The translations under genes were made by a program, and so were the position numbers. This document shows, piece by piece, positions 34,137-44,807 of a DNA stretch of 64,000 bases. The notes under the pieces were generated by a model. That model searched no databases. It saw only the letters and a list, made by a program, of their open reading frames with translations, and was not told the origin of the DNA. The DNA is from Massariosphaeria phaeospora (Eukaryota; Ascomycota; Dothideomycetes; Pleosporales). How positions within the stretch are numbered: position 1 is the first letter of the stretch; each line of letters begins with the position of its first letter. Location: the NCBI GenBank assembly GCA_011032825.1, contig JAADJZ010000007.1, positions 1,054,001-1,118,000 of the forward strand, given 5' to 3'.

Positions 34137-34983
34137 TTATCGGCGACTGTTCTTCGTCCCGGACTGGCCAGGTCTGTCGTCTCTCCGGTGCGATTTGCGA
34201 GTATCTTGGCGGGGTAGACCCATCTCCTCGTCAGATGCCCGCTCCCTCCTGCCCGAGTAGGCACGCGTCGGCCGCCGAACGTCAGCATGACGGTCGTCAT
34301 AGACATTTCTTCGATCCTCGTCTTCGTCGGAGAAGTCCTCGTACACAGTGGCCGGTCGAGGTCGTTTATCCGGCTTCAACTTTGCTTCTCGCTCAAGCAG
34401 CTCCTTCGGTCTGTATGTTGCGTCGAGGTGCTCCTCCAATAGTCGCACGTTCTTGGAATTGACTTTGTACGATGCGTCCGCCAGGTCCCCGAGGAAGGGA
34501 ACAAGGCCCAGGAAGAAATCTAGGGCCAGGTTGAAAAGCATCCTGTTCAACACGCCGCTGGGCAGACCGCCCTCGATGCCACGCATGCTCAATACGAGCT
34601 TGGAAGCCAGGAGGAGATCGAGCCCGTCGCCGAAGGCGGGGACGATGCCGATGACAGACGACCAGCCGAAGCGAAGGCCCATCAAGCTGAACAGGCACAT
34701 GTCTAGGCGGTAGGCGGTCTTGCGGGCTCGGGCGAGGATCACGGCGTCCTGCTCGGGGATGTAGTCTGGCACTTGCTTCTTGACTTTCTTGCGTTTGCCT
34801 GGCCTCTTCGGATCTGGGACCAAGGCGTACAACGGGTCCTGTGTGTGGTCAGCGGGAGTCGGGAGTGGGCTTGGTCGACGAGGGAATACTTACATAGTCT
34901 TCATCGACAGGCCTCGACCTGTACTTTTTCATCTCGCCTGCCATCAGCTTCTTCGCGGCGTACTTTGCGACGATTTGTGCCAT
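34137..34983 (-). CDS. DUF4112 family protein, 263 aa
   Basis: Two exons (34894-34983, 34137-34838) with a 55-nt intron (GTAAGT...CACAG). It starts MAQIVAKYAAKKLMAGEMKK. The DUF4112 core is clear: an N-terminal LDMCLFSLMGLRFGWSSVIG, then VPAFGDGLDLLLASKLVLSM and LDFFLGLVPFLGDLADASYK. The GD-(L/A)D motifs and hydrophobic hairpins are typical of the family. The C terminus is Arg/Asp-rich and likely disordered. Fungal members are poorly characterised (one is linked to PH-domain proteins of the Prm10 type); membrane association is inferred. It is divergent from DCP2. Confidence 0.88.
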
Positions 34984-35766
34984 GCTTGTGGTGTTGTTGT
35001 GTGTATCGGTTCGAGGGGATTGAGACGGTTTGCGATAGGAGTTAGGAGAGGACTGGTTATGATCCCCAACGAAGTCTGCCGGCAAGCTTTATATGTCTCG
35101 ACTGCTCCAAATGAGCCGTGGTCGACAAAGTTGGGGTGCGGCTATCCAAAGCGGTTTTGTCGCTGTGGTTGGCGGGCGGCTCCTGGTTCAAAAAGGTCTG
35201 AAACGGGCGCGTCGCTGCTATGTATAGTCGACGAGTGCCGATTGCGCACAAACAAAAGCAGTGGGCGAACAGTGAAGCGAGAGAGTGACGAGAAGAGAAT
35301 ATGTACAGGCAATGGCAGCTTCTTATTGCACTAGCTGCGCTGACACGCTGGCTGCTGGCTAGCGGTGAGAGAGATGGCCAGGCCCTGATTCTGGTTGACG
35401 ATCAGACTAGACGTCACACCCATTGCCGTGCTGCGTGTGGCGTTCGGCTACAGTAGCAGCTGCACTGCCACTCCCGTCGCTCCTGCCGAAGCCAACCACG
35501 CCCTCACCTCGCCTCGCCGCGATCCGACTGACGACTGACGACTGACGACGTGCAGCCCGCCAGAACACCGCCCGCCCAACACCGCCTCACGTGCATCTCT
35601 CGGTACTATCTCACGCGTTCTTTTCGCCGCCGTGCACCTCGGCGCGCATCTGCCCGTCCAGACCGCTCGCTTGCCGCCGTCCCGCGCCGACGCGCAGTCG
35701 CCAGCTGTCTGCTCTCGACGCGCTCACCTGGAGCCCACGGCATGCTAGACACCGGCCAGACGAGCC
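34984..35766. promoter_or_regulatory. Divergent intergenic region, DUF4112 gene and DCP2
   Basis: 783 bp containing both promoters and 5' leaders. The part before DCP2 (35480-35760) is C-rich with repeated cgactgac and small upstream frames. No TATA box is apparent. Confidence 0.45.
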
Positions 35767-38700
35767 ATGACAGACAATATGCAGCTAGTTGACTGGCTGG
35801 ACGACCTCTGCGTCCGCTTCATCATCAACCTCCCGCACGAAGAGCTGCTGTCCGTCGAGCGCATCTGCTTCCAGATCGAGGAGGCACAATGGTTCTACGA
35901 GGACTTCATCCGCCCGCTGGACCCCAGCCTGCCGTCGCTGAACCTGCGCCGCTTCGCCCTGCTCATGTTCCAGCATTGCCCGCTGTCGTCGACGTACTCG
36001 GAGCTGCACCACACCCAGGCGTATGAGGACTTCCTGGCCTACAAGACGCGTGTGCCCGTTCGCGGCGCCATCATGCTCAACGACGATATGACCCACGCCG
36101 TGCTCGTCAAGGGATGGAAAAAGGGCGCCAAATGGAGTTTCCCGCGAGGCAAGATCAACAAGGAAGAGGCGGACCTGGACTGCGCCGTGCGCGAGGTTTA
36201 CGAAGAGACTGGCTACGACCTGCACGAGGCACAGCTTGTTGGCCGAGACGAGGATATGAAGAAGATCCCCATGAATATGCGGGAGCAGAGCATGCTGTTA
36301 TACGTCTTCCGAGGCGTGCCAATGGACACGTACTTCGCGCCCCGCACCCGCAAAGAGATTTCGGTATGATACCCTGGTGCTTGAGCAGAGTATAGCTAAT
36401 CGGGACAGAAAATCGATTGGTACAAGTTAACCGACCTTCCTACTCTGAAGCGCAGACAGCAAGCGCAGGGCAACGGCCACGATCTTGTCAAGGACAACAG
36501 CTTTTACATGGTCGCGCCATTTCTGGGTCCGCTGAAGGCATGGATCAAGTTACAGCGGAAGCTCGATAGACAAAAGCCACAGACTGAAGCGCAGCTGGCA
36601 CCCCCTGTCGCCGCCGAAGTTATCGATGCCGAGGAAATCGAGCCTGACGTGGGCGAGATAACGGCCGATGAAGTGCCCATTCCCGGTGTGCAGCCTTCTG
36701 ATCCTAGCTTTGCAGAGCTTGTGGCCATGCTTGAGCGAGGACATCGCCCGAGTGATACACTGCCGGAAGTTACTGCACACTACCAGGCGCAAGAGATTAT
36801 GGATCCGGCTGCGGAACTCAAAAGGCTTCTTAGCGTGGGTGCTGCCTCGCCGTTGCAAAGCCCTCCTGTTGAAGCGCCTGCTGTGATTCAAGAATCGCAA
36901 ACAAACCCGCTCATGGCAATGCTACAAGCAGGCAATCGGCCCCCGCCTCACACCGGGTCTCTGCCTCACACACCGTTCGAGCAAGTTCTGCCAACCCCAC
37001 CGCTACCCCAAAGCCCACACGGTCAACACTATCCACGGCCGCCTCAATTCGACCACATGGGTTCACCGCCTCCCTTCCACTTTCCCGGGCAGCAAGCGTT
37101 ACCTTTTCGAGGACCTCCACCTCCCCACATGCGACATCCAGGGTACAATGCCATGCCCATGCCGATTCCGCGTCAGTTTGTACCCCCTCCACCTCGCCAG
37201 GGCCCTCTCATGTATCCCCCAGAAGCCAGTCACATGCATGACCCCTACAACCAGCAAGGCCCGCGACCGTATCAGCGCACTGGAGACCCTCAGTTTGCGC
37301 ACGGGTCCCAGTTTCCAGGTCCACATGGACCGGCTATCCCGCCTGCCTCGAAACTTCCCGCTCCACATCTCACCGCCCATACACTCGGCCTGTTGAATAC
37401 TTTCAAGATGAACGAAAAGCCCGCGCCTCAAGCTCCCGAAGCTCCTCAAGCTCCACCTCAGCCTTCACGTTCTCAGACGACACCGAGCATTCCACAAGCA
37501 GCTACCGTACAGCCCTACGATTCGATCTTATCGCAGCAAGGTTTACAGCGTACGAATACTTTCGGACCGGGTACGCCTACGTTCCAGTCACCTCCGCCGA
37601 ATGCAAACTTCCAGCCTGTGCAGCCTAAGCCTCGGAGTGCGCATCAAGACTCATTATTGAGCTTGTTTCGGTCACCCTCAGTATCGGCAGTTACTCCCCC
37701 GCCTCAGAAGTTACTTCCGGAGCCCGCAGAACTTTCAGCGCTCCCGACAACCCCTGGTGATGTGAAATTGGTTTCAACTACTCGGGAAGCCGGACCCCCG
37801 CTGCTAAACTTGACCGTGAAGCCGAATCAACTCGATGCTTTTGGCCAACAACTAAACAAGGCGGGCGTAACGTCTGCCACTGTCCGGGGACCTGTCAATG
37901 CACCGGATTTTGAGACCGTGAAGAAAAACACGCATCTCAGTGGTATGAATGGGCAGGGTCACTCGCGCGGACCATCCCCCGCGGAGCATAAGAGCGTGGA
38001 GCAAACGGGATTCGTACCGCAGCAGATCCTGAGGCGCGAAGATACAGCGCGGAGCCCTACAGACATGGGAGGTGCACCATCAGCGAAGGCCAAAGCCGAA
38101 AAACCGGCGCCGCTGCAACAGTCACAGCCACCACAACAGTCGGTGTTCCAGCCGAAGATTCTCCAACGCCCCCAACAGAGCTCTCCGTCACCTCTTCCTA
38201 CTCCGACCGCGCATTCGCAGGCTCTACTGGAAATGTTCAAAAGCCAAACTTCTCCGCCGCCAGTACCCGCTCCGGCAACACGAGGATCTCCAGCTCCTCT
38301 GGCCCCGAACTCATTTGATCGCCGTGACTCTCAGCCGAGCGGTCAGAAGAACGCACTTTTGTCGCTATTCAATCAAGTGTCCCAAGGCCCAAGTGCTCCC
38401 GCTCCCACTGCCACTGCCAGATCTCCGCTCCCAAGGAGTCCCCTACCGCACACCAGGAGCCCGCGGCCGCCAACACCCAAGACGCAAGTATCCGGAATCA
38501 TCAGCCCTGTGAGTCCGCTGCCGGATCGAGCAAGTCAACAAACTAGCCCCGCACACCTCGCCTCCCGGTCCCGGATTTCTTCGATTGGGGACACGATTCC
38601 CCCAAATATCATCTCGCCGCAGAACGCACCTGCAATCAACCATCCCATCACAGCTATAAAAACCAATCAGAAGAACGGCCTGGACAGGATCGAGGACGGA

Positions 38701-38838
38701 TACATCAGTACAGGATCTGTGGGCGCGTTGAACGTGGTAGATAAAGGGAAAGGGAAGGCTAGTGCAGACGGGAGAAGCCCTGTGGACAAAAATTTCTTGC
38801 TGGGATTTTTAGAGGATGTCGCAAGGCGTGGTCGTTGA
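35767..38838 (+). CDS. DCP2: mRNA-decapping enzyme DCP2, 1008 aa
   Basis: Two exons (35767-36363, 36409-38838) with a 45-nt intron (GTATGA...GACAG). The ATG at 35767 gives the usual short N terminus; a second Met follows at residue 5. Residues 8-95 are the DCP1-binding/Box A-type helical domain (DWLDDLCVRFIINLPHEEL). The Nudix domain follows, with WSFPRGKINKEEADLDCA and the catalytic AVREVYEETGYD (E143, E146, E147). Exon 2 completes Box B (KIDWYKLTDLPTLKRR, then NSFYMVAPFLGPLKAWI). The remaining 760 residues are Pro/Gln-rich and disordered, with several helical leucine-rich motifs. Known role: removes the m7G cap in P-bodies to start 5'-3' decay. Confidence 0.96.
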
Positions 38839-40036
38839 TTTTACAACATACAGCCAGGGCGTTTGAGCTACGATCTTTGCGTGGTTTGTCTATGCGTCTT
38901 CCTAAGCCAGGCTTTCCAGCCTCTTTTATGAGTGTCTCCATTTGCTGCAAGCTAGGGATTTTCTTCTTCTTCTGCTTCTTCTGTCTATAGTTCCTTTTTT
39001 AAAACTTTCACGTTCGCGTTATGTCCCGCCCTCTCTCTGCTTTGAGATGGTAAACGGTTACGATGCGCTATGACAGCATGGTCCAATCGGGCGCGTGGGT
39101 TGATATCGGCGCTTCTGTAGGGGAATCGCTTCGATTAGACTTTCTGGCATAGGCGTGGAGTGGAGGTTGGGACGCAAAAATGGTACTGTGTGTGTTTCTA
39201 GCCAATTGCTAAGTCATTATTTAAAAAGTTTCCGGTTAGAGGTTCTTTGAATGCTGCTTGCTTCGTTGTTGCGGGGGCAGTTAAAGCTAAGAGCTGGATA
39301 ACAGATAGATAGGTGGATGCCCCAAACTAGCTACCCTTGCCTCGACATGATCATCCACGAATCTTTTGCATGAAATCGTCGTTCCTTATTTTCGCTCTTT
39401 TTTGTTATCGCTTGAATTTGTTTTGCACCGCGCAGTTTGGGGGTCATGCCCAGAGTCTGTTTATGAGATAAATTCTGGGTAACGTAAATATCGCGTTGAG
39501 GTCCGCATGCCACACGCTACGAGGCTGGGTTGTGTACCACCAAAAATTAAATAGTAGTGCTAATTGTCGCGGGCTTTGTGTATCTGGTGGGCTGTCTTCA
39601 ATATTACTGCGCCGCAAATCTGCTTTTGCGATCTGCAGACATATCGATGCATGCAGCAACAAAGAGGCATATCTCATTAATGGTCATCTAAAACCACTGA
39701 CCATTGGTCTACGAGGCGGTAGGGAGTTATGAAGGGGTGTCCGAGCGCTGTGCCACGTTGGAAATCAGGTCTTATGCCAGCTCCCCACCAGGCAACCAGC
39801 GGGGAAGACTTTCTTTCTTACTGTATCTGCGGCGCAATGAACGAGGCTGGGTGCTAACGTTAGGACTCGTACGAAGTCGCAAAGAAGGCCGTGCGCACGC
39901 TCTGAGCGGCAAACAAAAGCACACAGCGCCCAACCTCCAATCCTCAGCAAAACCTTAACTCAGCTATTCGGAACATTTCACTTCTCATCAAAAACTTAAC
40001 TCTAGGTCTTCAGCTGTTCGCAAAACCTTCAGTGCA
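38839..40036. other. Intergenic, 1.2 kb
   Basis: Long 3' region of DCP2 (with a cttcttcttcttctgcttcttctg tract near 38960) and promoter of the SDR gene. No ORF is supported. Confidence 0.5.
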
Positions 40037-41017
40037 ATGGGCGTCACTTTCTCCCAGTTCTTCCCGCCGTCCCCGCCATTGACCGAAGCCAACATCTCCA
40101 GCCAACAGGGAAAGGTCTTCATTGTTACCGGAGGAGCCTCGGGCATCGGGTTTGAGCTTTGTCGGATCCTATATCAAGCCGGCGGTAAAGTCTATCTAGC
40201 CGGCCGCTCAGAAGAGAAAGCAAATGCCGCGATCGCGACACTCAAAGCGGAATCCGCAACTTCCTCTGGAGAGCTCCATTTCCTACACGTTTCGCTGGAC
40301 GATCTCTCCTCCATTACACCAGCGGTCGAGTCCTTCAAAGCCCGCGAGTCAAGGCTAGACGTCCTCTTCAACAACGCGGGCGTATCATGTCCCCCGCGCG
40401 GTTCCGTGTCCGCCCAAGGCCACGAGCTGCAAATGGCGACAAACTGCCTGGGCCCCTATCTCCTCACCCAGCTCCTTCTGCCCACTCTCGTCCAAACCGC
40501 AAAAGCCACCCAAAACGCCGCAGTGCGCGTTGTATGGACGTCCTCGATCGCGGCCGAACTCAGCGCTCTAGGCGCCCCGAAAGACGGAATCGACATGGCA
40601 AACATCTCGACCTCATCGCAGAACCCGCAGGAGAATTACTCGATTAGCAAAATAGGAAACTGGTACCTTGCTAGCGAGCTTGCGTCTCAGGCCGGGCCCG
40701 ACGGCGTTCTCAGTGTCACTGTGAATCCAGGAAATCTCAAGTCCGCATTGACGCGTCATTTGCCTGCGGCAGCAAGAATTCTAACGTCACCGCTGTTGTA
40801 TGCGCCGGTATATGGCGCATATACAGAGCTCTGGGCTGGACTGTCGTCGGACTTGAGTATGAAAGATGGAGGCAACTATATTATCCCGTGGGGGCGCGTC
40901 CATCCAAGCCCGAGTTCTAGTCTGGTTGCGTCGTTGGCATCGAAAGAAGATGGTGGGACGGGGGTTGCGAAGGCGTTTGTGAAGTGGTGTGATGAGCAGA
41001 CCGCAAAGTTTAGATAG
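40037..41017 (+). CDS. Short-chain dehydrogenase/reductase, 326 aa
   Basis: Single exon starting at the ATG at 40037 (MGVTFSQFFPPSPPLTEANI). Cofactor site VFIVTGGASGIGFEL (TGxxxGIG), VYLAGRSEEKANAAI (the GRS suggests NADP), NNAGVSCPP, and catalytic YSISKIGNWYLA (YxxxK) followed by VNPGNLKSALT. It belongs to the same broad fungal SDR group as the gene at 19989-21019 but lacks an intron and differs throughout, so the two are not a recent duplication. The substrate is unknown. Confidence 0.92.
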   Translation: MGVTFSQFFPPSPPLTEANISSQQGKVFIVTGGASGIGFELCRILYQAGGKVYLAGRSEEKANAAIATLKAESATSSGELHFLHVSLDDLSSITPAVESFKARESRLDVLFNNAGVSCPPRGSVSAQGHELQMATNCLGPYLLTQLLLPTLVQTAKATQNAAVRVVWTSSIAAELSALGAPKDGIDMANISTSSQNPQENYSISKIGNWYLASELASQAGPDGVLSVTVNPGNLKSALTRHLPAAARILTSPLLYAPVYGAYTELWAGLSSDLSMKDGGNYIIPWGRVHPSPSSSLVASLASKEDGGTGVAKAFVKWCDEQTAKFR

Positions 41018-41624
41018 TGGGCATTGCTTGGTGTCAAGCTCCAGAGGTTTGCCGCGCAATCAATGCCTTCCAATCGTTTATTACCATGTCCTTTCCCCGG
41101 GAGATGACATTGACCACATTAGACATATATATTATGTAAACACGTCAAAGTCCTCGGTGAAAGCTGGGATACGCCAGGGTATGGAATCCGGGCTGAGATC
41201 CAGGCATTCGCCCCGAGTAGCCCATGAACGGTGAATGGGCCGATCACGAGGAGCGTTCCTGGTCAGGGTTTTTCCAAAGGTCCTCCCGCGGTGTGTTGCC
41301 TTATCAACACCAGTGAATAATGTCATTCGATATGTTCCCCAGCCTCTAAGCAGTCTTTCCAATGTTCGAAATGACGGGTCCTGCGGTTTCCTGGACCAAA
41401 CCCGCCGTTTCACTGACACCCATCAGCCATATATCCTCCACCTCTTTCCATGAACGCAGCAGCGTCATCGCCCCGCCTGACGCCAGTCGCTCGCGGCGCG
41501 CCCACGTCGGTACTTAAGACCTTCTGCACTCCCTCCTCCTCTTTCTTTACACAACGCGACCACCACCACCACCCGCGGCGAGCAGCACCACCTCTGCAAG
41601 CACCCTCCGCACGGTCAGCTCTTA
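41018..41624. other. Intergenic, 607 bp
   Basis: 3' region of the SDR gene and a pyrimidine-rich, CACC-repeat leader (about 41560-41610) before the decayed gene at 41625. No gene is supported. Confidence 0.45.
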
Positions 41625-41855
41625 ATGGCTTCTGCATCAGCGTCTCCGACTCGTTCGGAACCATCCCAGCACCTCTCCGATTCGGCTCCGCCTTCGCAGG
41701 GTATGGCGGAGAAAGCCAACGACATCGAGTCCTCGGGCCCCAAGATGACTTACTCGTACAGAAACCAGCACGGTACGTCTTGCGATAGTTACTAAGTGGC
41801 ATTGTTGACTAACAATGCCGTAGAGTCTCCTAGGTGGCGGATTTCTCGAAGCTTT

Positions 41856-42116
41856 ATCGCCGGGCTCGCTATGCTCGGTGCCTTCAGCTGGCTTGCACCT
41901 GAGCTCCCGAGGTTTGTAGCAACCGCCTTGCTCATCTTCTTCGGTGCTTGCCGTTATGCTGGTGATATGTTCGGCGACTCCCGCCACTGAATCTGCGGGC
42001 TCGCTCTTTTCTGCGCATTCAGCTGGCTCGCCCCCGAGATCCTCATGTTTGGCGCTACCACTTTGCCTATCGTCATGGCTGCGGCGCACTACGCTGCAGG
42101 TATCTCCCTCGATGAT
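41856..42116 (+). repeat. Tandem 135-bp intragenic duplication (hydrophobic segment)
   Basis: Copy A 41856-41981 and copy B 41991-42116, each 42 codons and gap-free in alignment: IAGLAMLGAFSWLAPEL versus ICGLALFCAFSWLAPEI at the start, and ending GDMFGDS versus GISLDDS. The period is 135 bp. The TGA at 41988 lies in the nine-base linker between the copies. Confidence 0.8.
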
Positions 42117-42435
42117 AGTCCCGGCGTGGCCACCGAGGATACCGTGCCAGATGGGGAAGGGGGCGACCGGTTTGCATCGAGCGCAAGGAGCTCGACAAGT
42201 CGAAGTATGTCGATGGCAACACGACCATGGTCGAGGAGACGAAGAAGATCGCCGTCTCCAAGGATAAAAACCAAGGAACCGCCATGGAAAAGGACGTCGA
42301 GGAAGCGATTGTCTCAAACGATCAGAGTACCAGCATGGGTCATGACATGAAGAAGACTGTCGCCCATGCCTCAACAGGTCTCCAGACTGACGAGATGGTG
42401 CAGAAGCTCACCTTGACGGAAGTTCTTACCCACGC

Positions 42436-42469
42436 CTCTGTAGAGCCCTCGACTCTGTAGAGCCCTCGA
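42436..42469 (+). repeat. Exact 17-bp tandem duplication that breaks the frame
   Basis: ctctgtagagccctcga occurs at 42436-42452 and again, without any change, at 42453-42469. Seventeen is not a multiple of three, so the second copy turns the frame into TAG at 42458-42460. The downstream frame is offset from the upstream one by exactly the amount this duplication produces. Confidence 0.9.
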
Positions 42470-43935
42470 AAGAGAAAGTCGTCTCTAGCCTGGCGTTGAC
42501 TGAAGTCCTCATCCACCCTTCAGTAGAGCCCACAAAGGGAGATGTCGTCTCCGGACCCACGCCTCACCTCAAGAACGTCGAGGAGCTCACTCCGTCCGAT
42601 ATAGAGGACGGAATCTCGATGGAGTCTACTCCTGAGGAGCGTGGCTCATCCGCAGTCCCCCGCGTTGAACATCGGCCCGAGGATGCTAAGAAGAGGCTGA
42701 CTCTGGCTGGAATCGAGGATATGTTTTCCATAAAGCCCACAAACCAGAAGCGCGAGCCATCCACTTTCCCCCGCCCCGTACCTCCCCGTACTCCGTCCCG
42801 TCCCTGCGATCGTGAAGTCAAGCCAGTTGTCGACGAAGTCGAAACTGAGACTACTCGAAAAGAATTCCCTGGCGTTGGGCAGGAGCGCGCACTCCTGGTA
42901 AAGGAGGAGGAGGAAAAGTTCGACTATGTGAAGGTTCCCGTCCCAGCCATGGGCTCTCCTGCCACTGATGTCAACTTCCGGAAGGCGCAATTGACGCTCG
43001 AGAAAACGATCTATGTCGAAACCGAGAAACCGCACATCTGGGTCTGCCCCTCGATACCGGGTAGGTGGGCAATGAAGCATGAGACTGGTTTTGTCGTAGT
43101 GCAGTGGCAGCATGAGCAGCAGATGTGGATGTCTCCCGACTATGGGGTTGGCTACACTGTTGAGCACTCCGGCGAGTGGTTGGTGTACAACCGAGACACC
43201 GATCAGATGCAAGGACCACGCATCTGGCCTGCGGGCGAGAATGCTCACATGGGTCCGTTCTGGGCCAAGGCGGTCGAAGAATGTGAGGGATTTTTCAAGC
43301 GTCAGAAGGAGCACGACAACCGAGTAGCCGAACTCAGGGCACATGAAGCCGAAGTTCAGGAGCGCATGGCATATGAATCCAAAGTCAAAGAGCGCCTCTC
43401 TCAAAAGCCATCTAGAGCTGAGCAAAAGCACAAGTTGAGCAATTGGTTTGATCAGCTGCATGCACAGCAAGTTATTAACTTGCCTCAGATGAAGCTGAAT
43501 TCGAGACGGCGAAGAGACGCTGAAAGGGTGGGAAGAGAAGGGTTTCGAGAACAAGAACTCGAGAAGAAGAAAGCTGTCTTTGGCGAGAAGACGTGGTACG
43601 TCTGCTGTGAATCAGGGCTTCTTCATCGGCCAGTGACATGACTTCTGCATGAGAGATCTTGGGAGCAGATCGAAGAAAAGGGTGTTGCGGACTCGAGCAA
43701 CATGCCCTACGCTATGTTCGAACGAAACAAGAAAGAGGCTGACGATAAAGCCAAGGCTGATCGCAAACATGCACGAGCCACTGCCCGCACGCAAGCCAAC
43801 GTCATAAACCAGGGGACAGCTGCCGTCAAGGGAGATACGCGCAAGACTAGCGTTGGGCTGCAATATGAAGCACGCCATTTGGATACAGAAGACTTAGGGC
43901 GCCGTAGACGTATTGGTTTGGAAGATATCCAATGA

Positions 43936-44807
43936 TATAGCAATGCAAAGTGAAGGTCATTACCTGACTTTTCGTCTTCGCTCTATGCCAGTGTTAGCGT
44001 GATCGACCACCTGCTCTCCTTTGAACTGTTCGCAAGCCTGCAAAAATGTCAGCATCATCTTTCTCTCCCATCCCCCCTTCCTTCCCGACCTACTCCCCAC
44101 CACGGCTCCTCCCGCCTACGGCCCGCACCCACACCCCGCTCGCGTATAACCTCACTCCATTGGCCACACCCAACCTCTCTTCGTCTATCTCCCACCACTT
44201 TCCGTCTCCGTCCTCCTGCCATACGCGTGGCGTTTGCCTAACCCATCCCCATATAGACATCTTTGACGAAGCCACGCCGCTGACGATCTCAGCGAATCCG
44301 CATCGCGGAGGCCTCCGTATCGCGTATCGATAAGGCACCAATACTTGAATCATGATAAAAAGCAACAAGACGACATAAACGGAAACGGACAGAGCTTGTG
44401 TGTGCCGTCAAGGAAGGAACTGGCGGTGTAGGATGCAGGACGCATGATGCAAAACAGGGTTGGAAGTTGCGATAAGCTGTGTCTGGTGCGCGAGCAGGCA
44501 CTTAAAGCGGGGCCCAACCAGATATCCCGATCAAGAATCTCTGTCTCCAGCTAGCAGGAGCGGGCGGCATTCTACCTAGCAATAAGGCATGCAGGTACCG
44601 CCACCCCGCTAACATAATTCATTGCCAATTGTCTATAAATCTATAGGTCTCTGAACGAAGAAATGTACATTATTATTACGCCCAACGTGCTATGGTATCC
44701 CCTGATTAAATCCCTCCTTATAATTCGTACACGTTTCTCGTCCAAATATCATAAACATTAGAATGGACGGCGTTTTTGAACTCTCAGGATTAATGTCAGA
44801 CCATCTC
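43936..44807. other. Intergenic, 0.87 kb, with one possible small gene
   Basis: Between the decayed gene and the GPI-mucin gene, which converge. Apart from the 95-codon frame listed next nothing is recognised. Confidence 0.45.
44046..44333 (+). CDS. Possible small hypothetical protein, 95 aa
   Basis: The frame begins MSASSFSPIPPSFPTYSPPR after a favourable caaaa context. It is Pro/Ser-rich, ending HIDIFDEATPLTISANPHRG. It has no signal peptide, domain or splice evidence and overlaps a similar-length minus-strand frame. It may be a chance ORF. Confidence 0.3.
   Translation: MSASSFSPIPPSFPTYSPPRLLPPTARTHTPLAYNLTPLATPNLSSSISHHFPSPSSCHTRGVCLTHPHIDIFDEATPLTISANPHRGGLRIAYR

Larger units (their letters stand above)
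41625..43935 (+). pseudogene. Decayed gene: two hydrophobic repeats plus charged coiled-coil region
   Basis: The ATG at 41625 opens exon 1 (41625-41772, MASASASPTRSEPSQHLSDS). A 51-nt intron (GTACGT...CGTAG) leads in frame to ESPRWRISRSF and a hydrophobic segment, then TGA at 41988. The same frame continues into a second, homologous hydrophobic segment. Near 42170-42230 the sense shifts to a frame reading KELDKSKYVDGN, then TKKIAVSKDKNQG. At 42436-42469 an exact 17-bp tandem duplication shifts it again. The next 380 codons to TGA at 43639 contain EKPHIWVCPSIPGRW, then GVGYTVEHSGEWLVYNRDT, and charged helices. The frame then continues as LLHERSWEQIEEKG to 43935. The long third frame lacks an ATG at its head (first at 42619), supporting one broken gene. 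The upstream 104-codon unit could still be made. I do not recognise the family. Confidence 0.65.

Noticed and set aside
42646..43554. 302-codon minus-strand ORF opposite the decayed gene
   Set aside because: No motifs, and it lies exactly opposite the better coding frame.
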